A stretch of DNA of 64,000 bases from Streptomyces cyaneochromogenes (GTDB lineage Bacteria; Actinomycetota; Actinomycetes; Streptomycetales; Streptomycetaceae), in the NCBI RefSeq assembly GCF_003963535.1, contig NZ_CP034539.1:62001-126000 (forward strand). The letters run 5' to 3'. Below the pieces are notes generated by a model, which saw only the letters and a list, made by a program, of their open reading frames with translations, had not been told where the DNA came from and did no database searches. The position numbers and the translations under genes were made by a program. This document shows, piece after piece, positions 9,341 to 17,954 of the stretch; within the stretch, counting starts at the first letter, position 1, and the number at the start of each line of letters is the position of its first letter.

Positions 9341-10732
9341 GTGGCATCGACCACCCGCCGGCCCCGTCCGCCCAACACGGACCTGGCCCGGCTCATCGAA
9401 GCCTGCGGCGCGAGCCACAAGTCCCTGGCTCTGCGCGTCAACCAGCTCGCCCATGCCGCCGGGATAGAGACCGACTACACCCACACGTCGGTGGCGAACT
9501 GGTGCAGGCGGGGAATGACGCCGAAATGGCCGGTTCCGAAGCTTTTGGCGCAGACTATCGGGGAGAGGCTAGGCCGGCCCGTCGACTTGAGTGAGATCGG
9601 GATGGGCGAGGCGGAGACAATTGGCGCCTCGGTGGGGTTGGATTTCCCCAGGGATCCCGCCGACGCCGTCCGCGTCGCCACTTCGTTCTGGAGCTCCGTG
9701 AACCGCCGCGACTTCCTGGCCGGATCCGGCTTCGCCGCCTCCGCCTTCACCACCCCCGTCACCCGATGGCTCGTCACCCCGGCCGACGAGACCGCCGAAC
9801 GCCGCGGCGGCCAGCAGGTCGGCCGGGCCGACCTCAGCGAGCTGCGCGAGGCAGCCGACGACGCCAGGCGGTGGGACTCCAAATACGGCGGCGGGAACTG
9901 GAAGGCCAACTCCGTCACCGACTGCCTCGACCGACGGGCCGCCCCGCTGCTTCAGGGCAGCTTCTCAGACAAGATCGGCCGTGAACTCTTCTCCGTCACC
10001 GCCGAGTTGTCCCGCCTTGCCGGGTGGACAGCCTTCGATGTCGGCCAGCACGATGCCGCCCAGCGGCACTTCATCCAAGCCCTCCGCCTCGCCCGCGCCG
10101 GCGGGGATGTGCAACTCGGCTGCTATGTGCTGACCACCATGGCCATGCAGTCCCTGATGCGCGGTTTCGCATCCGAAGCCATCGACATGGCGCAGGGCGC
10201 GTTCAACCGGGCCAAACGCCAGGCGGCGCCGCGGGTGCTGGCGTTCACCAAGCTGATCGAGGCCCGCGCTCACGCCCGGGAGAACAACCCGAATGCGGCC
10301 TGCCGGGCCCTGGCCGCCTCCGAGGATCTCCTGGGCAGGGCCGAGCAGGATTGCGGCGACGAGCCTGGGTGGATCGACTTCTACGTGCACTCCCGCCTCT
10401 CCGCAGACGCCGCCGAAGTATTCCGCGATCTGAACAACCCCAAGGCAGCGCTGATGTGGAACAGGCAGGCAGCCGCGATGCCGCCCGGCGCTTTCACCCG
10501 CTCCGTCGGGATGCGGCTCGCCATCGTCGCAACCGCCCACCTCCAGGCCCGCGATCTCGACCACGGCCTCGAACTCGGCAACCGCTCCGTCGACATCCTC
10601 GCCCGCGTCCAGTCCACCCGCGCCAAGGACTACGTCCGCGAGTTCAACACCGCCCTCATCCCCTGGCGGCGCGAGCCAGCCGTCCGCGCGTTCATCCACC
10701 GCACGCGAATCGAACTCGGCGTCGCCGCCTGA
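9341..10732 (+). CDS. HTH/TPR-type transcriptional regulator (NsdA-like architecture)
   Basis: 463 residues. The N-terminal ~95 residues form an unusual helix-turn-helix-like module (LARLIEACGASHKSLALRVN, then VANWCRRG). A short linker contains a twin-arginine-like NRRDFLAGSGFAASAF stretch, and residues ~150-460 form a helical TPR-like region (GWTAFDVGQHDAAQRHFIQA, ALRLARAGGDVQLGCYVLTT). This domain order is common in Streptomyces developmental and cluster-linked regulators such as NsdA. The GTG start is preceded by GGGAGAGG. It diverges from the asnB-like operon and is the obvious candidate regulator of it; ligand and target are unknown. Confidence 0.75.
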   Translation: MASTTRRPRPPNTDLARLIEACGASHKSLALRVNQLAHAAGIETDYTHTSVANWCRRGMTPKWPVPKLLAQTIGERLGRPVDLSEIGMGEAETIGASVGLDFPRDPADAVRVATSFWSSVNRRDFLAGSGFAASAFTTPVTRWLVTPADETAERRGGQQVGRADLSELREAADDARRWDSKYGGGNWKANSVTDCLDRRAAPLLQGSFSDKIGRELFSVTAELSRLAGWTAFDVGQHDAAQRHFIQALRLARAGGDVQLGCYVLTTMAMQSLMRGFASEAIDMAQGAFNRAKRQAAPRVLAFTKLIEARAHARENNPNAACRALAASEDLLGRAEQDCGDEPGWIDFYVHSRLSADAAEVFRDLNNPKAALMWNRQAAAMPPGAFTRSVGMRLAIVATAHLQARDLDHGLELGNRSVDILARVQSTRAKDYVREFNTALIPWRREPAVRAFIHRTRIELGVAA

Positions 10733-10831
10733 ACCCAGCGCATCGCCCACTGTGGCGTGAAAGCGGGGGTGCCATGCGAGGTTGTGACCACCACGAGGGC
10801 GAGGTCGGCTCCGGGATTCCGGCCAGGATGT

Positions 10832-11230
10832 TTATGGATTGCCCGGCCCGAACTCAGGGGGTGGCGTGAATGTGGCGGTGTCAATGTGCCGGGCGATGTC
10901 GGGGGGCAGGGCGTCGAGGCTGAGCGCTTCTTGTGGGAGTTCACCGGCGGGGAGGTGGAAGGTGTCCTGGAACAGGGAGTGTGGCCCGGTGAGTGGGAAG
11001 GAGATGCCGACGGTTTCGCCTACGTCGAAGCCGCGCGATGTGAACCAGCGGGTGACGGCCCGGACCACGTCCGGGGACGGCAGGAACTGGTGTACGTGGT
11101 TGGCAGTGATCTCCTCGATGGCCGGCGCGTCTCCGGGCGGGCGCAGGACGACGAGTACCGACAGCGTCTGGTCTTGGCCCCTGGGCACGCTGACCATGTC
11201 GCAGATGACCTCCTGATCGCGGTTTGGCAT
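10832..11230 (-). CDS. Propeptide-like companion protein of the adjacent S8 protease
   Basis: 132 residues, 38 bp downstream of the protease gene on the same strand. The core has a beta strand LSVLVVLRPPGD, an HVHQFLPS helix start, VVRAVTRWFTSRGFDVGE and ISFPLTGPHSLFQDTFHL. This resembles the fold of protease propeptides, in which a 'vxxWLxxxGhxV' helix is followed by a strand of substrate-like residues. The protease itself carries a similar block at its residues 55-115. A free propeptide-type protein could inhibit or chaperone the protease; this is inference. No export signal is visible. Confidence 0.6.
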   Translation of the reverse strand: MPNRDQEVICDMVSVPRGQDQTLSVLVVLRPPGDAPAIEEITANHVHQFLPSPDVVRAVTRWFTSRGFDVGETVGISFPLTGPHSLFQDTFHLPAGELPQEALSLDALPPDIARHIDTATFTPPPEFGPGNP

Positions 11231-11268
11231 GCTCGGGTGGCGCTGCTGGGCGGGGCTTCGATCGGTTT

Positions 11269-12789
11269 CTAGGGTTGCTGGGCGGCAACGACGGCGGCGT
11301 GGGCGTCAACGAGACCGGTGCCGGTGGCCAGGTCGGGGCCCGGGACCGCCGCGTGTCCCATGCCGTCCCGGTTGATGCAGTGTCCTGCGGCCACGTCGCG
11401 GGCGGTGCTGCGCAGGATGCCGCGGACCTGCTTGGGGGTCAGCTGTGGGTTTGCCTGTTTGACCAGGGCGCAGACGCCGGCGATCTGAGGAGCGGCGGCG
11501 GAGGTGCCGCTGATCGCCGCCCAGCCGTCGTCGGCACGGGTCTCATCGCCGTTGGGGTGGTGGCTTCCTGCGAGGTCGCGGTCGATGTCGTCGTTGGGCT
11601 GCACCGGCAGCAGGATGTAGGCCGCTCTGGGCTGCATGCCGACGAGCCCGCACAGATCTGGGGAGTTGCGTCCGATGAAGATCTCGCTGGCGAAGCCGCT
11701 GGCGTAGTCCGACGCACGCAGGGTGCCGTCGGGGGTCAGGAAGACGCCTCCTGCGGAGATCACGTCCGGGTGCTGGCCGGGGAAGCCGAATTGACCGTTG
11801 CCAGCGGAGAACACCACGGTGATGCCAGCTGCGACGGCCACGGCGACTGCGGCGGCCAGGGCCTGGTCTGCCGCGCTGATCTGTTGCGGTCGCCGCTTGT
11901 TCGAACCCCAACTGTTGCTGATGATGTGCGGGTTCAGTGCGACCGCGGCATTGAAGGCGCCGATGGTGTTGAAGAAGCTCATCTTGACCATCGTGAAATC
12001 GGCGTCCGGAGCGATCGCGAAGATGTTCGCCGATTCCGCAGTGCCGTGGCCGCTTTCGTCGTCGGCCGGCGCTGTGGCACCAGGCCCCAGCACCACGGGC
12101 CGCTGCACTCTGTAGCCGCGTGCAGAGAAGAACGGGTGGTCGAAGTGGCCCGAGTCGGTCATGACCACCTTGACCCCTGTGCCGGTCACCCCCATGCGGT
12201 GGGCCTTGTCGGCGTTGCAGCCCAAGGACACATCGCCCGGTACGTCCAGGTGCCAGTAGGCGGCAGACGGGGCCATGGCGGTGGCGAAGAAGTACCGGGG
12301 CTCCTCGAGTGCTACTCCCTCGAGGACGTCGGCGAAGTCGGTGTCCGCTGTGTCGATGAGACCCGGCATGTCTGTCTGCGGGCATTCCACGAAGGTGGCG
12401 AGGTCTTCTCGCTGGTTCTCCTTGAGCACCGGCCGTTCCTCGGCCTCCAGGGAGCATCCGAAGGCGCGCTCGTAGAGGTCGGGGGGTCCGGAGATGTTGA
12501 GTGTCGCCTGGGGCGCGAGTTCACGCACACCACGCTCAGGCGGGGTGTCCTGGAACACCGTGAACCCGGCCTCACGCAGTTGCTGCGCGGCTCGGTCGAC
12601 GATGCGGGGCTCGGACTGGACGGCCTGTGCGGTGCGAGCGGTAATGGCACCGGCCTCGAACAGAGACGTACCTCCGATCGAGCGGGGCGATGCCTGGGCG
12701 TAGACGATGCTGGGCAGGCCGTTGGCCAGCTTTGGCATCTTCGGCTTGCTGAGGAGTCCGGGGCTCCCGTCCGGGTATGGCGCACTCAC
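11269..12789 (-). CDS. Subtilisin-family (S8) serine protease, apparently intracellular
   Basis: 506 residues from a GTG start chosen because GAGGTGAG lies just upstream; a longer frame to 12888 lacks this support. Residues ~55-170 look like a propeptide-type region (AQQLREAGFTVFQ, LYERAFGCSLEAEERP). The catalytic triad is visible: Asp212 (VVMTDSGHFDH), His248 (ESGHGTAESA) and Ser430 (AISGTSAAAPQIAG). SNSWGS and FSAGNG also match the fold. There is no signal peptide and no twin-arginine motif, unlike most Streptomyces subtilases. The small propeptide-like protein follows it in the same operon. Substrate is unknown; a regulated cytoplasmic or toxin-like protease is possible. Confidence 0.85.
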   Translation of the reverse strand: MSAPYPDGSPGLLSKPKMPKLANGLPSIVYAQASPRSIGGTSLFEAGAITARTAQAVQSEPRIVDRAAQQLREAGFTVFQDTPPERGVRELAPQATLNISGPPDLYERAFGCSLEAEERPVLKENQREDLATFVECPQTDMPGLIDTADTDFADVLEGVALEEPRYFFATAMAPSAAYWHLDVPGDVSLGCNADKAHRMGVTGTGVKVVMTDSGHFDHPFFSARGYRVQRPVVLGPGATAPADDESGHGTAESANIFAIAPDADFTMVKMSFFNTIGAFNAAVALNPHIISNSWGSNKRRPQQISAADQALAAAVAVAVAAGITVVFSAGNGQFGFPGQHPDVISAGGVFLTPDGTLRASDYASGFASEIFIGRNSPDLCGLVGMQPRAAYILLPVQPNDDIDRDLAGSHHPNGDETRADDGWAAISGTSAAAPQIAGVCALVKQANPQLTPKQVRGILRSTARDVAAGHCINRDGMGHAAVPGPDLATGTGLVDAHAAVVAAQQP

Positions 12790-13059
12790 ATTTCTCACCT
12801 CATTGGTTCTCAAGGCTGAGCGGTGGCTGACGGCTGCGGGCCAATGGGCGTCGTTGCGCTCCGCGCACGTTTGAGCCGCGAGTTTCACACCGGCGACACC
12901 ATATGCACATAAACGACAAATTCACCCATTTGGACCACTCGGCTGGCGGATGATGCCTTCTTCCCGCACTATGCGCCGCGCCCGGGAGCCCGGACGCCCC
13001 CACCGCTGTGAGTAACAGTTCGCCTGCCCTGGAGCCAAGGCCGACACACAGACCGCAGC

Positions 13060-13260
13060 CGAACGCGCCGCTCCCCAGGAAGCCCGCCGCGCAAGCGTCC
13101 GCTCCCTCTGCGCTTGCGTTCCATAGAAATCCGGTAGAAGCCCATGGTCGTTTTGGGATCGTCGTGGTCCATCAGGTCTCTCCGCACGTCAACTGGGGTG
13201 CCGGCGTCGGCATGCCGCTGCGCGAAGGAGTGCACTTGCCGTTGTTCTTCGAAGAGGGCT
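13060..13260 (-). pseudogene. Remnant of a tyrosine recombinase/integrase C-terminus
   Basis: The minus strand reads EEQRQVHSFAQRHADAG at 13,203-13,258 and TTMGFYRISMERKRR near 13,120-13,155. These match the end of actinomycete site-specific tyrosine integrases: the H-x-x-R-like box and the catalytic Tyr in TTMxxYRxS. The rest of the enzyme is not recognisable upstream and no intact start exists. The surrounding 12,790-13,453 interval has no other convincing gene. It is probably a fossil of an integrated element. Confidence 0.6.
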
Positions 13261-13453
13261 GGGTGAGGGGGATGCGTGGGGACGGTGACATCCAGCAGCC
13301 GTCGTGCAGTGGTTGGAGTGAGGTATCGACGTAGTGCTGCGGGCCGTGCCCCCCGCTGACACTCGGCCTCGGGAGAAAGAATCTTGGTCTGGAGGGCAGC
13401 ACTTTGGCCGTCTCGTTCGATCTGGTGGTGTGAAGGTCGCTTGGGGAAGTTGG

Positions 13454-13705
13454 ATGGGATGGCTGGGCTGGTTATGGCCGTTGGCCCTACAGCCCGGCTC
13501 CTGGCTTGTGCTGTGTCTGATTGCTGCTGCGGCGGCTGTTGACTCGGGCCTGGCTGAACGGCAGCGCAGGGCCACACTGCTAGCGCTCGTGCGTCATGCG
13601 CCCGCAGGTACGGTGGTCGTGCAGGAGCAGGGCAGGGGCGGGCCGGCCATGCGCGTTCAGATCGGCAACCCCCCACAGGCGAAGCGGAACAGGAACAGCG
13701 GGTGA
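13454..13705 (+). CDS. Small membrane protein upstream of the sigma factor
   Basis: 83 residues. The ATG at 13454 is chosen for the GGGGA six bases upstream; a GTG at 13430 is an alternative. It has one hydrophobic region (WLWPLALQPGSWLVLCLIAAAAA) followed by a cytoplasmic-type segment, RQRRATLLALVRHAPAGTVVVQEQG. It overlaps the sigma factor start by GTGA, so the two are coupled. Similar short proteins occur beside ECF sigma factors in Streptomyces in my memory, but no function is known to me. Confidence 0.55.
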   Translation: MGWLGWLWPLALQPGSWLVLCLIAAAAAVDSGLAERQRRATLLALVRHAPAGTVVVQEQGRGGPAMRVQIGNPPQAKRNRNSG

Positions 13706-14274
13706 CACAGCCGCGCCTCACGATCGAGACCGCAAGCCAAGTGGCGGCCTTGTGGCACCGGGAATCCGAAGGGCTTCTCCGGTACACCACCGTGATCACC
13801 AACAACGCCGCAGAAGCGGGTGACCTGGTCAGCCGTGCCTTCGAGGCGGCCGCACTGGCCTGGGCCACGGTCGGGCCACGCAGTCAGAACGCACAGCGTG
13901 CGTGGCTGCGCCGGACGTGCAAGAACATGTGGATCGACGGCATCCGGCGCTCCCACAACCTCGACAGGCTGCAACCCGAACTGGCCGAGCGCTACCAACG
14001 TGCTGAGCTCGACCCGGCGGATCTGGCGCTGTTGCGGCAGGCAGCAGATCACTGTTTATGCGTGATCAACAGTCTGCCGACGGTGCGCAGACGCGTCGCG
14101 ATTCTGTACTTCTTGGAGGAGCACCCACCGCCGGTGATCGCCGAGCTCCTTGAGATCGCGCCATCCGGAGTCCGCAAGCACGTGGCCAATGCTCGTCAAA
14201 AGCTGCAAGAAGAAGTTTGGCCCTTCCTCGATGATCGGACACGCACTGCGCTGCAAGAGGAGGCACGCGCATGA
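13702..14274 (+). CDS. ECF-type RNA polymerase sigma factor
   Basis: 190 residues with region 2 (residues ~18-80: EGLLRYTTVITNNAAEAGDL, AQRAWLRRTCKNMWIDGIRR) and region 4 (~110-170: LPTVRRRVAILYFLEEHPPP, IAELLEIAPSGVRKHVANAR). It starts with GTG overlapping the previous gene and ends with ATGA overlapping the next, so a three-gene coupled operon is likely. A TTA codon at 14056-14058 suggests dependence on the bldA tRNA and expression late in development. The downstream receiver-domain protein is the natural candidate for its control. Confidence 0.8.
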   Translation: MTQPRLTIETASQVAALWHRESEGLLRYTTVITNNAAEAGDLVSRAFEAAALAWATVGPRSQNAQRAWLRRTCKNMWIDGIRRSHNLDRLQPELAERYQRAELDPADLALLRQAADHCLCVINSLPTVRRRVAILYFLEEHPPPVIAELLEIAPSGVRKHVANARQKLQEEVWPFLDDRTRTALQEEARA

Positions 14275-15002
14275 GCGACCAGTCCCAGCACAGCTCCGGT
14301 GAGCTGGACGCGGTGATCAGCGATGCCCTGCGGCAAGCGGAGTCCGCCGTCGTCGTGGACAGAGCCGACCTCGATCGGCGGCGCAAGGCGTTGTTCGGCT
14401 GGCTGACCAACCGCTTGGAGAGCGATCCCGAATCAGCCGCAGACGGTGCGAAGGCAGAGGTGGACGCAGCGCGGCAGCCGGGTGCGGAGCCAGCTGTCGT
14501 GGAGCCGGTGGGGACCGACTCACAGGTAGCGCCAGGCAGGTCGGGGCGGGTGCTTGTGGTGGACGACAACAGGGTCATCCGGCAGTTGATCAGAGTCCAT
14601 CTCGAACTGGAAGGGTTCGAGGTCGTGACCGCAGCCGATGGTGTCGAGTGCCTGGATGTCATTCATCGGGTGCGGCCCGATGTCGTGACCCTCGATGTCA
14701 TCATGCCCCGGCTGAATGGGCTGCGCACCGCTGCTCAGCTGCGGGCCGATCCGCGGACCAGAGATCTTCCCCTCGCCATCATTAGCGCCTGTTCGCAGTA
14801 CGAGGTCGAGAGTGGCCTCGACGTCGGCGTCGACGCCTTCCTCGCGAAGCCCTTCGAGCCCGCCGAACTCGTACGCCTCGTAAGGCAGTTGATCGAGCGA
14901 AGGCGGGAGACGAGCGTGGCCGGCCTCCCGGATGGGGAACCGATGTTCGGCGACATTCTCAAGGCAGGGGACGCCGAGCGAGCCGGGCGCACCAGTGGCT
15001 GA
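14271..15002 (+). CDS. Receiver-domain protein coupled to the sigma factor
   Basis: 243 residues. Residues ~95-210 form a canonical CheY-type receiver: acidic pair in VLVVDDNRVIRQL, phospho-acceptor Asp in VTLDVIMPRLNG, and Lys in DAFLAKPFEP. There is no DNA-binding output domain. The N-terminal ~90 residues are helical and charged (DAVISDALRQAESAVV, RKALFGWLTNRLESD) and could bind the sigma factor. The start overlaps the sigma stop (ATGA). By analogy with anti-sigma or PhyR-type partner switching, phosphorylation might control sigma activity, but it lacks a sigma-like domain, so this is inference. Confidence 0.75.
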   Translation: MSDQSQHSSGELDAVISDALRQAESAVVVDRADLDRRRKALFGWLTNRLESDPESAADGAKAEVDAARQPGAEPAVVEPVGTDSQVAPGRSGRVLVVDDNRVIRQLIRVHLELEGFEVVTAADGVECLDVIHRVRPDVVTLDVIMPRLNGLRTAAQLRADPRTRDLPLAIISACSQYEVESGLDVGVDAFLAKPFEPAELVRLVRQLIERRRETSVAGLPDGEPMFGDILKAGDAERAGRTSG

Positions 15003-15133
15003 TCGCCTGCCAGGGGCCTGGTCGTCCCGCCCTCTGCTCTGACGCCGCGGCGTCGCCGGTCAGGCGGCCACGCCGTGGTTTGGCGCAATTGGTTCGTCGT
15101 GGGCTTCTCGACGATCTGGGACCCGCCACTCGT

Positions 15134-15547
15134 TCAGTGGGGAGGCTCCGATGGCGAGGCCCTCTCATCCTCCGATGGGATCCTGGCAGCAAGTTCGCGG
15201 GCCAGATGGTCGGCTTGGCTGGACAGGGCTCCGCCCTCCTGGGCTACGGCAAGCAGCAGATGCAGGAGTTCGTGTGCCTCCTCCAGACTCAGCAGAGCCT
15301 GCCGCTCGATGGTCGGCATCGGTGCGAAGTCGAGGTCGGTCTCTTCGAAAGGGTCCACGGCCTGGGCAACGGCACGTGAGCGCGCTTGGTCACGTCGCCG
15401 GTGAACACACGCTGCGAATTTGCGCAAACATTCTGCGGGGATGCGGCTGACCGTGGGGACGGACGGTCCGTTGCCCACCGGAAGGGTGTGCGCTGGGCGC
15501 GCGCCTTGGTGGGATCGTTCCGGCCCCAGTCGGCCCCTTCCCTGCAT
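15134..15547 (-). CDS. Hypothetical protein, start uncertain
   Basis: The coding-like part is the last ~90 residues: AVDPFEETDLDFAPMPTIER, then LLSLEEAHELLHLLLAVAQE and SSQADHLARELAARIPSED, an acidic two-helix protein. The first ~45 codons are arginine and proline rich and may be untranslated, so the real start is probably near 15,400-15,450, perhaps a TTG or GTG. No family was recognised. It converges on the sigma/receiver operon. Confidence 0.45.
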   Translation of the reverse strand: MQGRGRLGPERSHQGARPAHTLPVGNGPSVPTVSRIPAECLRKFAACVHRRRDQARSRAVAQAVDPFEETDLDFAPMPTIERQALLSLEEAHELLHLLLAVAQEGGALSSQADHLARELAARIPSEDERASPSEPPH

Positions 15548-15812
15548 TTATGCGGGATGGGCGCGGATTTTGTCAGTTTTGGTCGACTCCAGTCGGAGTC
15601 GGTCGAAAGCGAGCGGGGGCGGGTGCTCGTGTTGCCGCTGCTCGGCCATTTGTCACCGCTGTGACGTTCGAACTTTGCGCGATGAACCGTTTATATGGCG
15701 CCGGGTGTGACGGAGGCACTACGGTCCGTTGACGCGAGGAAACCCCGGACAGGCTCGCTACCGATGCCGGGGCCCCTCATCGACAAGACCAAGAAAGGCA
15801 GGTAAGTGCCCT

Positions 15813-16079
15813 GTGCTTGACCCGTTTTCCGTTCCCGCTCTCGTTCGGGCGGCAACTCGCGACGACGCTAGCATTCCGCGTCTTCCCCGGCCCGAAACCC
15901 GTATCGCGAGTGCCTGGACTGTCACGGTGCAGGCGAGTGTGTTTCTGGCCCTCCTCGTGCTGCCCACGATCCTGATTCGCGGCTGGTGGGCGGCGCCCGC
16001 TACCACGGTGCTGGTGGCGGGCCTGATGGTGGCGATGCGCCAGTCGCACTGCAACTACCTGCGGATTCGGCTGAGTTGA
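15813..16079 (+). CDS. Small membrane protein, 88 aa
   Basis: The GTG start at 15813 is preceded by AAAGGCAGG at a suitable distance. A charged N-terminal half (VRAATRDDASIPRLPRPETR) is followed by two close hydrophobic segments, VTVQASVFLALLVLPTILI and WAAPATTVLVAGLMVAM, forming a probable hairpin in the membrane. It ends in HCNYLRIRLS. No family was recognised. A strong hairpin follows directly. Confidence 0.5.
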   Translation: MLDPFSVPALVRAATRDDASIPRLPRPETRIASAWTVTVQASVFLALLVLPTILIRGWWAAPATTVLVAGLMVAMRQSHCNYLRIRLS

Positions 16080-16090
16080 GCCGCTCTTAG

Positions 16091-16124
16091 GCGTGGTGGC
16101 GTGCCTGCGGGCATGCCACCACGC
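16091..16124 (+). terminator. Long hairpin terminator
   Basis: GCGTGGTGGCGTGCC pairs with GGCATGCCACCACGC across a four-base loop (15 bp with one G-T pair), 12 bp after the small membrane protein gene. It overlaps the upstream part of the frame of the next gene, which supports the later start for that gene. Confidence 0.75.
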
Positions 16125-16235
16125 GCTTCGGCGGCTGGCGCCGCTATGACTTTGGGAATAGCGAGTTCCTCTTCCGCGCGTGCAAGAACTCGCGCGTGTC
16201 CGGAGGAGAAACGGCTACAGCACGTGGGAGGAACG

Positions 16236-17309
16236 ATGGCGGGCACGACTCCCCGCTATGACAGCTGCCGCTACTGCAAGCGGCGGTTTGCACAGACCAG
16301 CGGTCCTGGGCGGAAGAAGGAGTACTGCACCAAAGACTGCCGTGGCAAAGCGCAGCGTGAACGGGACGGCCGGGGGCAGCAGCACGCTCGCACTGCACTG
16401 CCGTTGGGCCGGCGGATCGCCGAGCATCTGCAGGCGCTGTCGGCGGCGCTGCTGGAGGCCGAGTACGACGGACGTCCCCTGGAGGAACTGCTGCGCTGTG
16501 CGGGCGATGTGAGCCGGGAGGTGGAGTACTACGTCGCGGCAGCCGTCCAGGACGCCCGCAACGGTGGTGCGAGCTGGGATCAGGTGGCCGAGGCCGCCCG
16601 GATCAGCGCCACCACGGCGCGCACGCGGTGGCCGGAGAACAGGGTGCGAGAACGCTTGAAACGGCGGGCCGCGGAGCGCTCTGCGGTCCGGCAGCCGCCC
16701 GCGCCGCCGGTGGAGGACCCGCAGGCGGCGGAGGGAAATCCGCTGTCGCAGTCGGCCGAGCGGGCGTCGGTGAAGCTGGCCTCGGCGCTGTCTCATCTCC
16801 ACCGGGCCAGCGACTTGACGATCAGTAAGGTGGCTGACGAGCTGTCGCTGTCGCCGTCGTACGTCTCGCGCATCCTGTCGGGCGAGCGCACGCCGACATG
16901 GCTGGTGTTGTGCGCGATGGTCGAACTGTTCGACGGGGAACCCGAGGAACTCAAGGCACTGTTCGAAAGCGCGCACGGGCTGGTGGCGCCGGCGCGGCAT
17001 GCGGTTCCTGATGCAGTTGCGCGTCTGCAGGCGGCGCTGCGGGGGCTGCATCTGGCTGCCGGGCGCCCGCAGGTCGGGGTCGTGCGCAAAGCGACGCACG
17101 GGGCGCTGAGCACGCAGGAGATCAACGAGATTCTCGGCGGCGAGATGGTCCCGGGCTGGGAGCAGACGTCGGCGCTGGTGACCGCCATGGGTGGCTGGCC
17201 TGCGGATGTGCGGCCGCTGTGGGAGGCCGTCCACTACACGTTCCTGCTCTGCGTGGATCCCGAGGAGGGTCCCCGGCGGCCTCCAGCTGCAGATCCCGAG
17301 TCCATCTGA
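16236..17309 (+). CDS. XRE-family regulator with an N-terminal cysteine cluster
   Basis: 357 residues from ATG 16236 (GGGAGGA upstream). The N-terminus has a possible zinc-binding cluster, CRYCKRRF ... KKEYCTKDC, followed by a basic segment. A helical region with a helix-turn-helix-like stretch follows (GASWDQVAEAARISATTART). A typical XRE HTH lies at ~200-260 (LTISKVADELSLSPSYVSRI, LSGERTPTWLVLCAMVELF) and a final helical region with a further HTH-like repeat (HGALSTQEINEILGGEMVPG). It is probably a DNA-binding regulator; targets are unknown. It is followed at 27 bp by the sigma-like gene. Confidence 0.65.
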   Translation: MAGTTPRYDSCRYCKRRFAQTSGPGRKKEYCTKDCRGKAQRERDGRGQQHARTALPLGRRIAEHLQALSAALLEAEYDGRPLEELLRCAGDVSREVEYYVAAAVQDARNGGASWDQVAEAARISATTARTRWPENRVRERLKRRAAERSAVRQPPAPPVEDPQAAEGNPLSQSAERASVKLASALSHLHRASDLTISKVADELSLSPSYVSRILSGERTPTWLVLCAMVELFDGEPEELKALFESAHGLVAPARHAVPDAVARLQAALRGLHLAAGRPQVGVVRKATHGALSTQEINEILGGEMVPGWEQTSALVTAMGGWPADVRPLWEAVHYTFLLCVDPEEGPRRPPAADPESI

Positions 17310-17336
17310 CGCTCTGTGCCCCGGAAATGAGGTGCC

Positions 17337-17900
17337 ATGTTTCTGTCTTTACGCCGCCGCGGCGAGTTGCCTGTGCGGGCGTCTTGCCCCCAGCGGGCCC
17401 CGGACCATGCCCCGCAGCCGGCGATCGAGCTGGTCCTGCCGCTGGAGTACACGGCGTTTTGCCTGTTGTACCAGGAGCGCTATCTGAGCTACACGCGGGA
17501 GCGCGTGCGGGATGTGTGGATGAGCCAGCAGGTCGTGGAGGCGGTCCTGGGGAACCTGGCCACGATCTGGCCGACGGTCATCAGCAGTCCCCGCCCGGCG
17601 GCGGTGGCGTGGCGACTGCTGGATGCGCTGATCTCCTCCGCGCTGCGCGGCCGCAAGCCTGCTGTCGCGCAGCCGGTCGATGCGGTGCACCGGGTGCTGC
17701 CGCATGCGCAGGCGGATGCGGTGATCCTGCTCTGTCGGCTGCGGTTGAGCGAGGCACAGGCCGCTGAGGTGATGGGGGTTGAAGTGCCGGCGGTCGCCTC
17801 CCAATTGCGGATGGCGCAGCGGGCGCTGGGGGATGAGCTGACGGCGCCGCCAGCTGGGCCTGCGAGGGCGCAGTTACCGGCCGGCCGCGTGCGCCGGTGA
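17337..17900 (+). CDS. Sigma-70-like protein (degenerate ECF type)
   Basis: 187 residues, GAGGTG before the ATG. Residues ~35-110 (EYTAFCLLYQERYLSYTRER, VVEAVLGNLATIWPTVIS) resemble sigma region 2. Residues ~115-175 (LPHAQADAVILLCRLRLSEA, QAAEVMGVEVPAVASQLRMA) resemble region 4 with its helix-turn-helix. The promoter-reading basic residues of region 2 are poorly represented, so it may be a divergent sigma factor or a sigma-like regulator. It sits directly after the XRE/zinc regulator and before the methyltransferase on the same strand. Confidence 0.55.
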   Translation: MFLSLRRRGELPVRASCPQRAPDHAPQPAIELVLPLEYTAFCLLYQERYLSYTRERVRDVWMSQQVVEAVLGNLATIWPTVISSPRPAAVAWRLLDALISSALRGRKPAVAQPVDAVHRVLPHAQADAVILLCRLRLSEAQAAEVMGVEVPAVASQLRMAQRALGDELTAPPAGPARAQLPAGRVRR

Positions 17901-17954
17901 CAGCGGCCATGGCTGGCTTGCTGTAGCGCACTTCGGGTCGGGGCGAGTGATTCT

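Noticed and set aside
12969..13868. 299-codon minus-strand frame as a gene
   Set aside because: Only the small integrase-like segment is meaningful; the rest overlaps the sigma operon and is low complexity.
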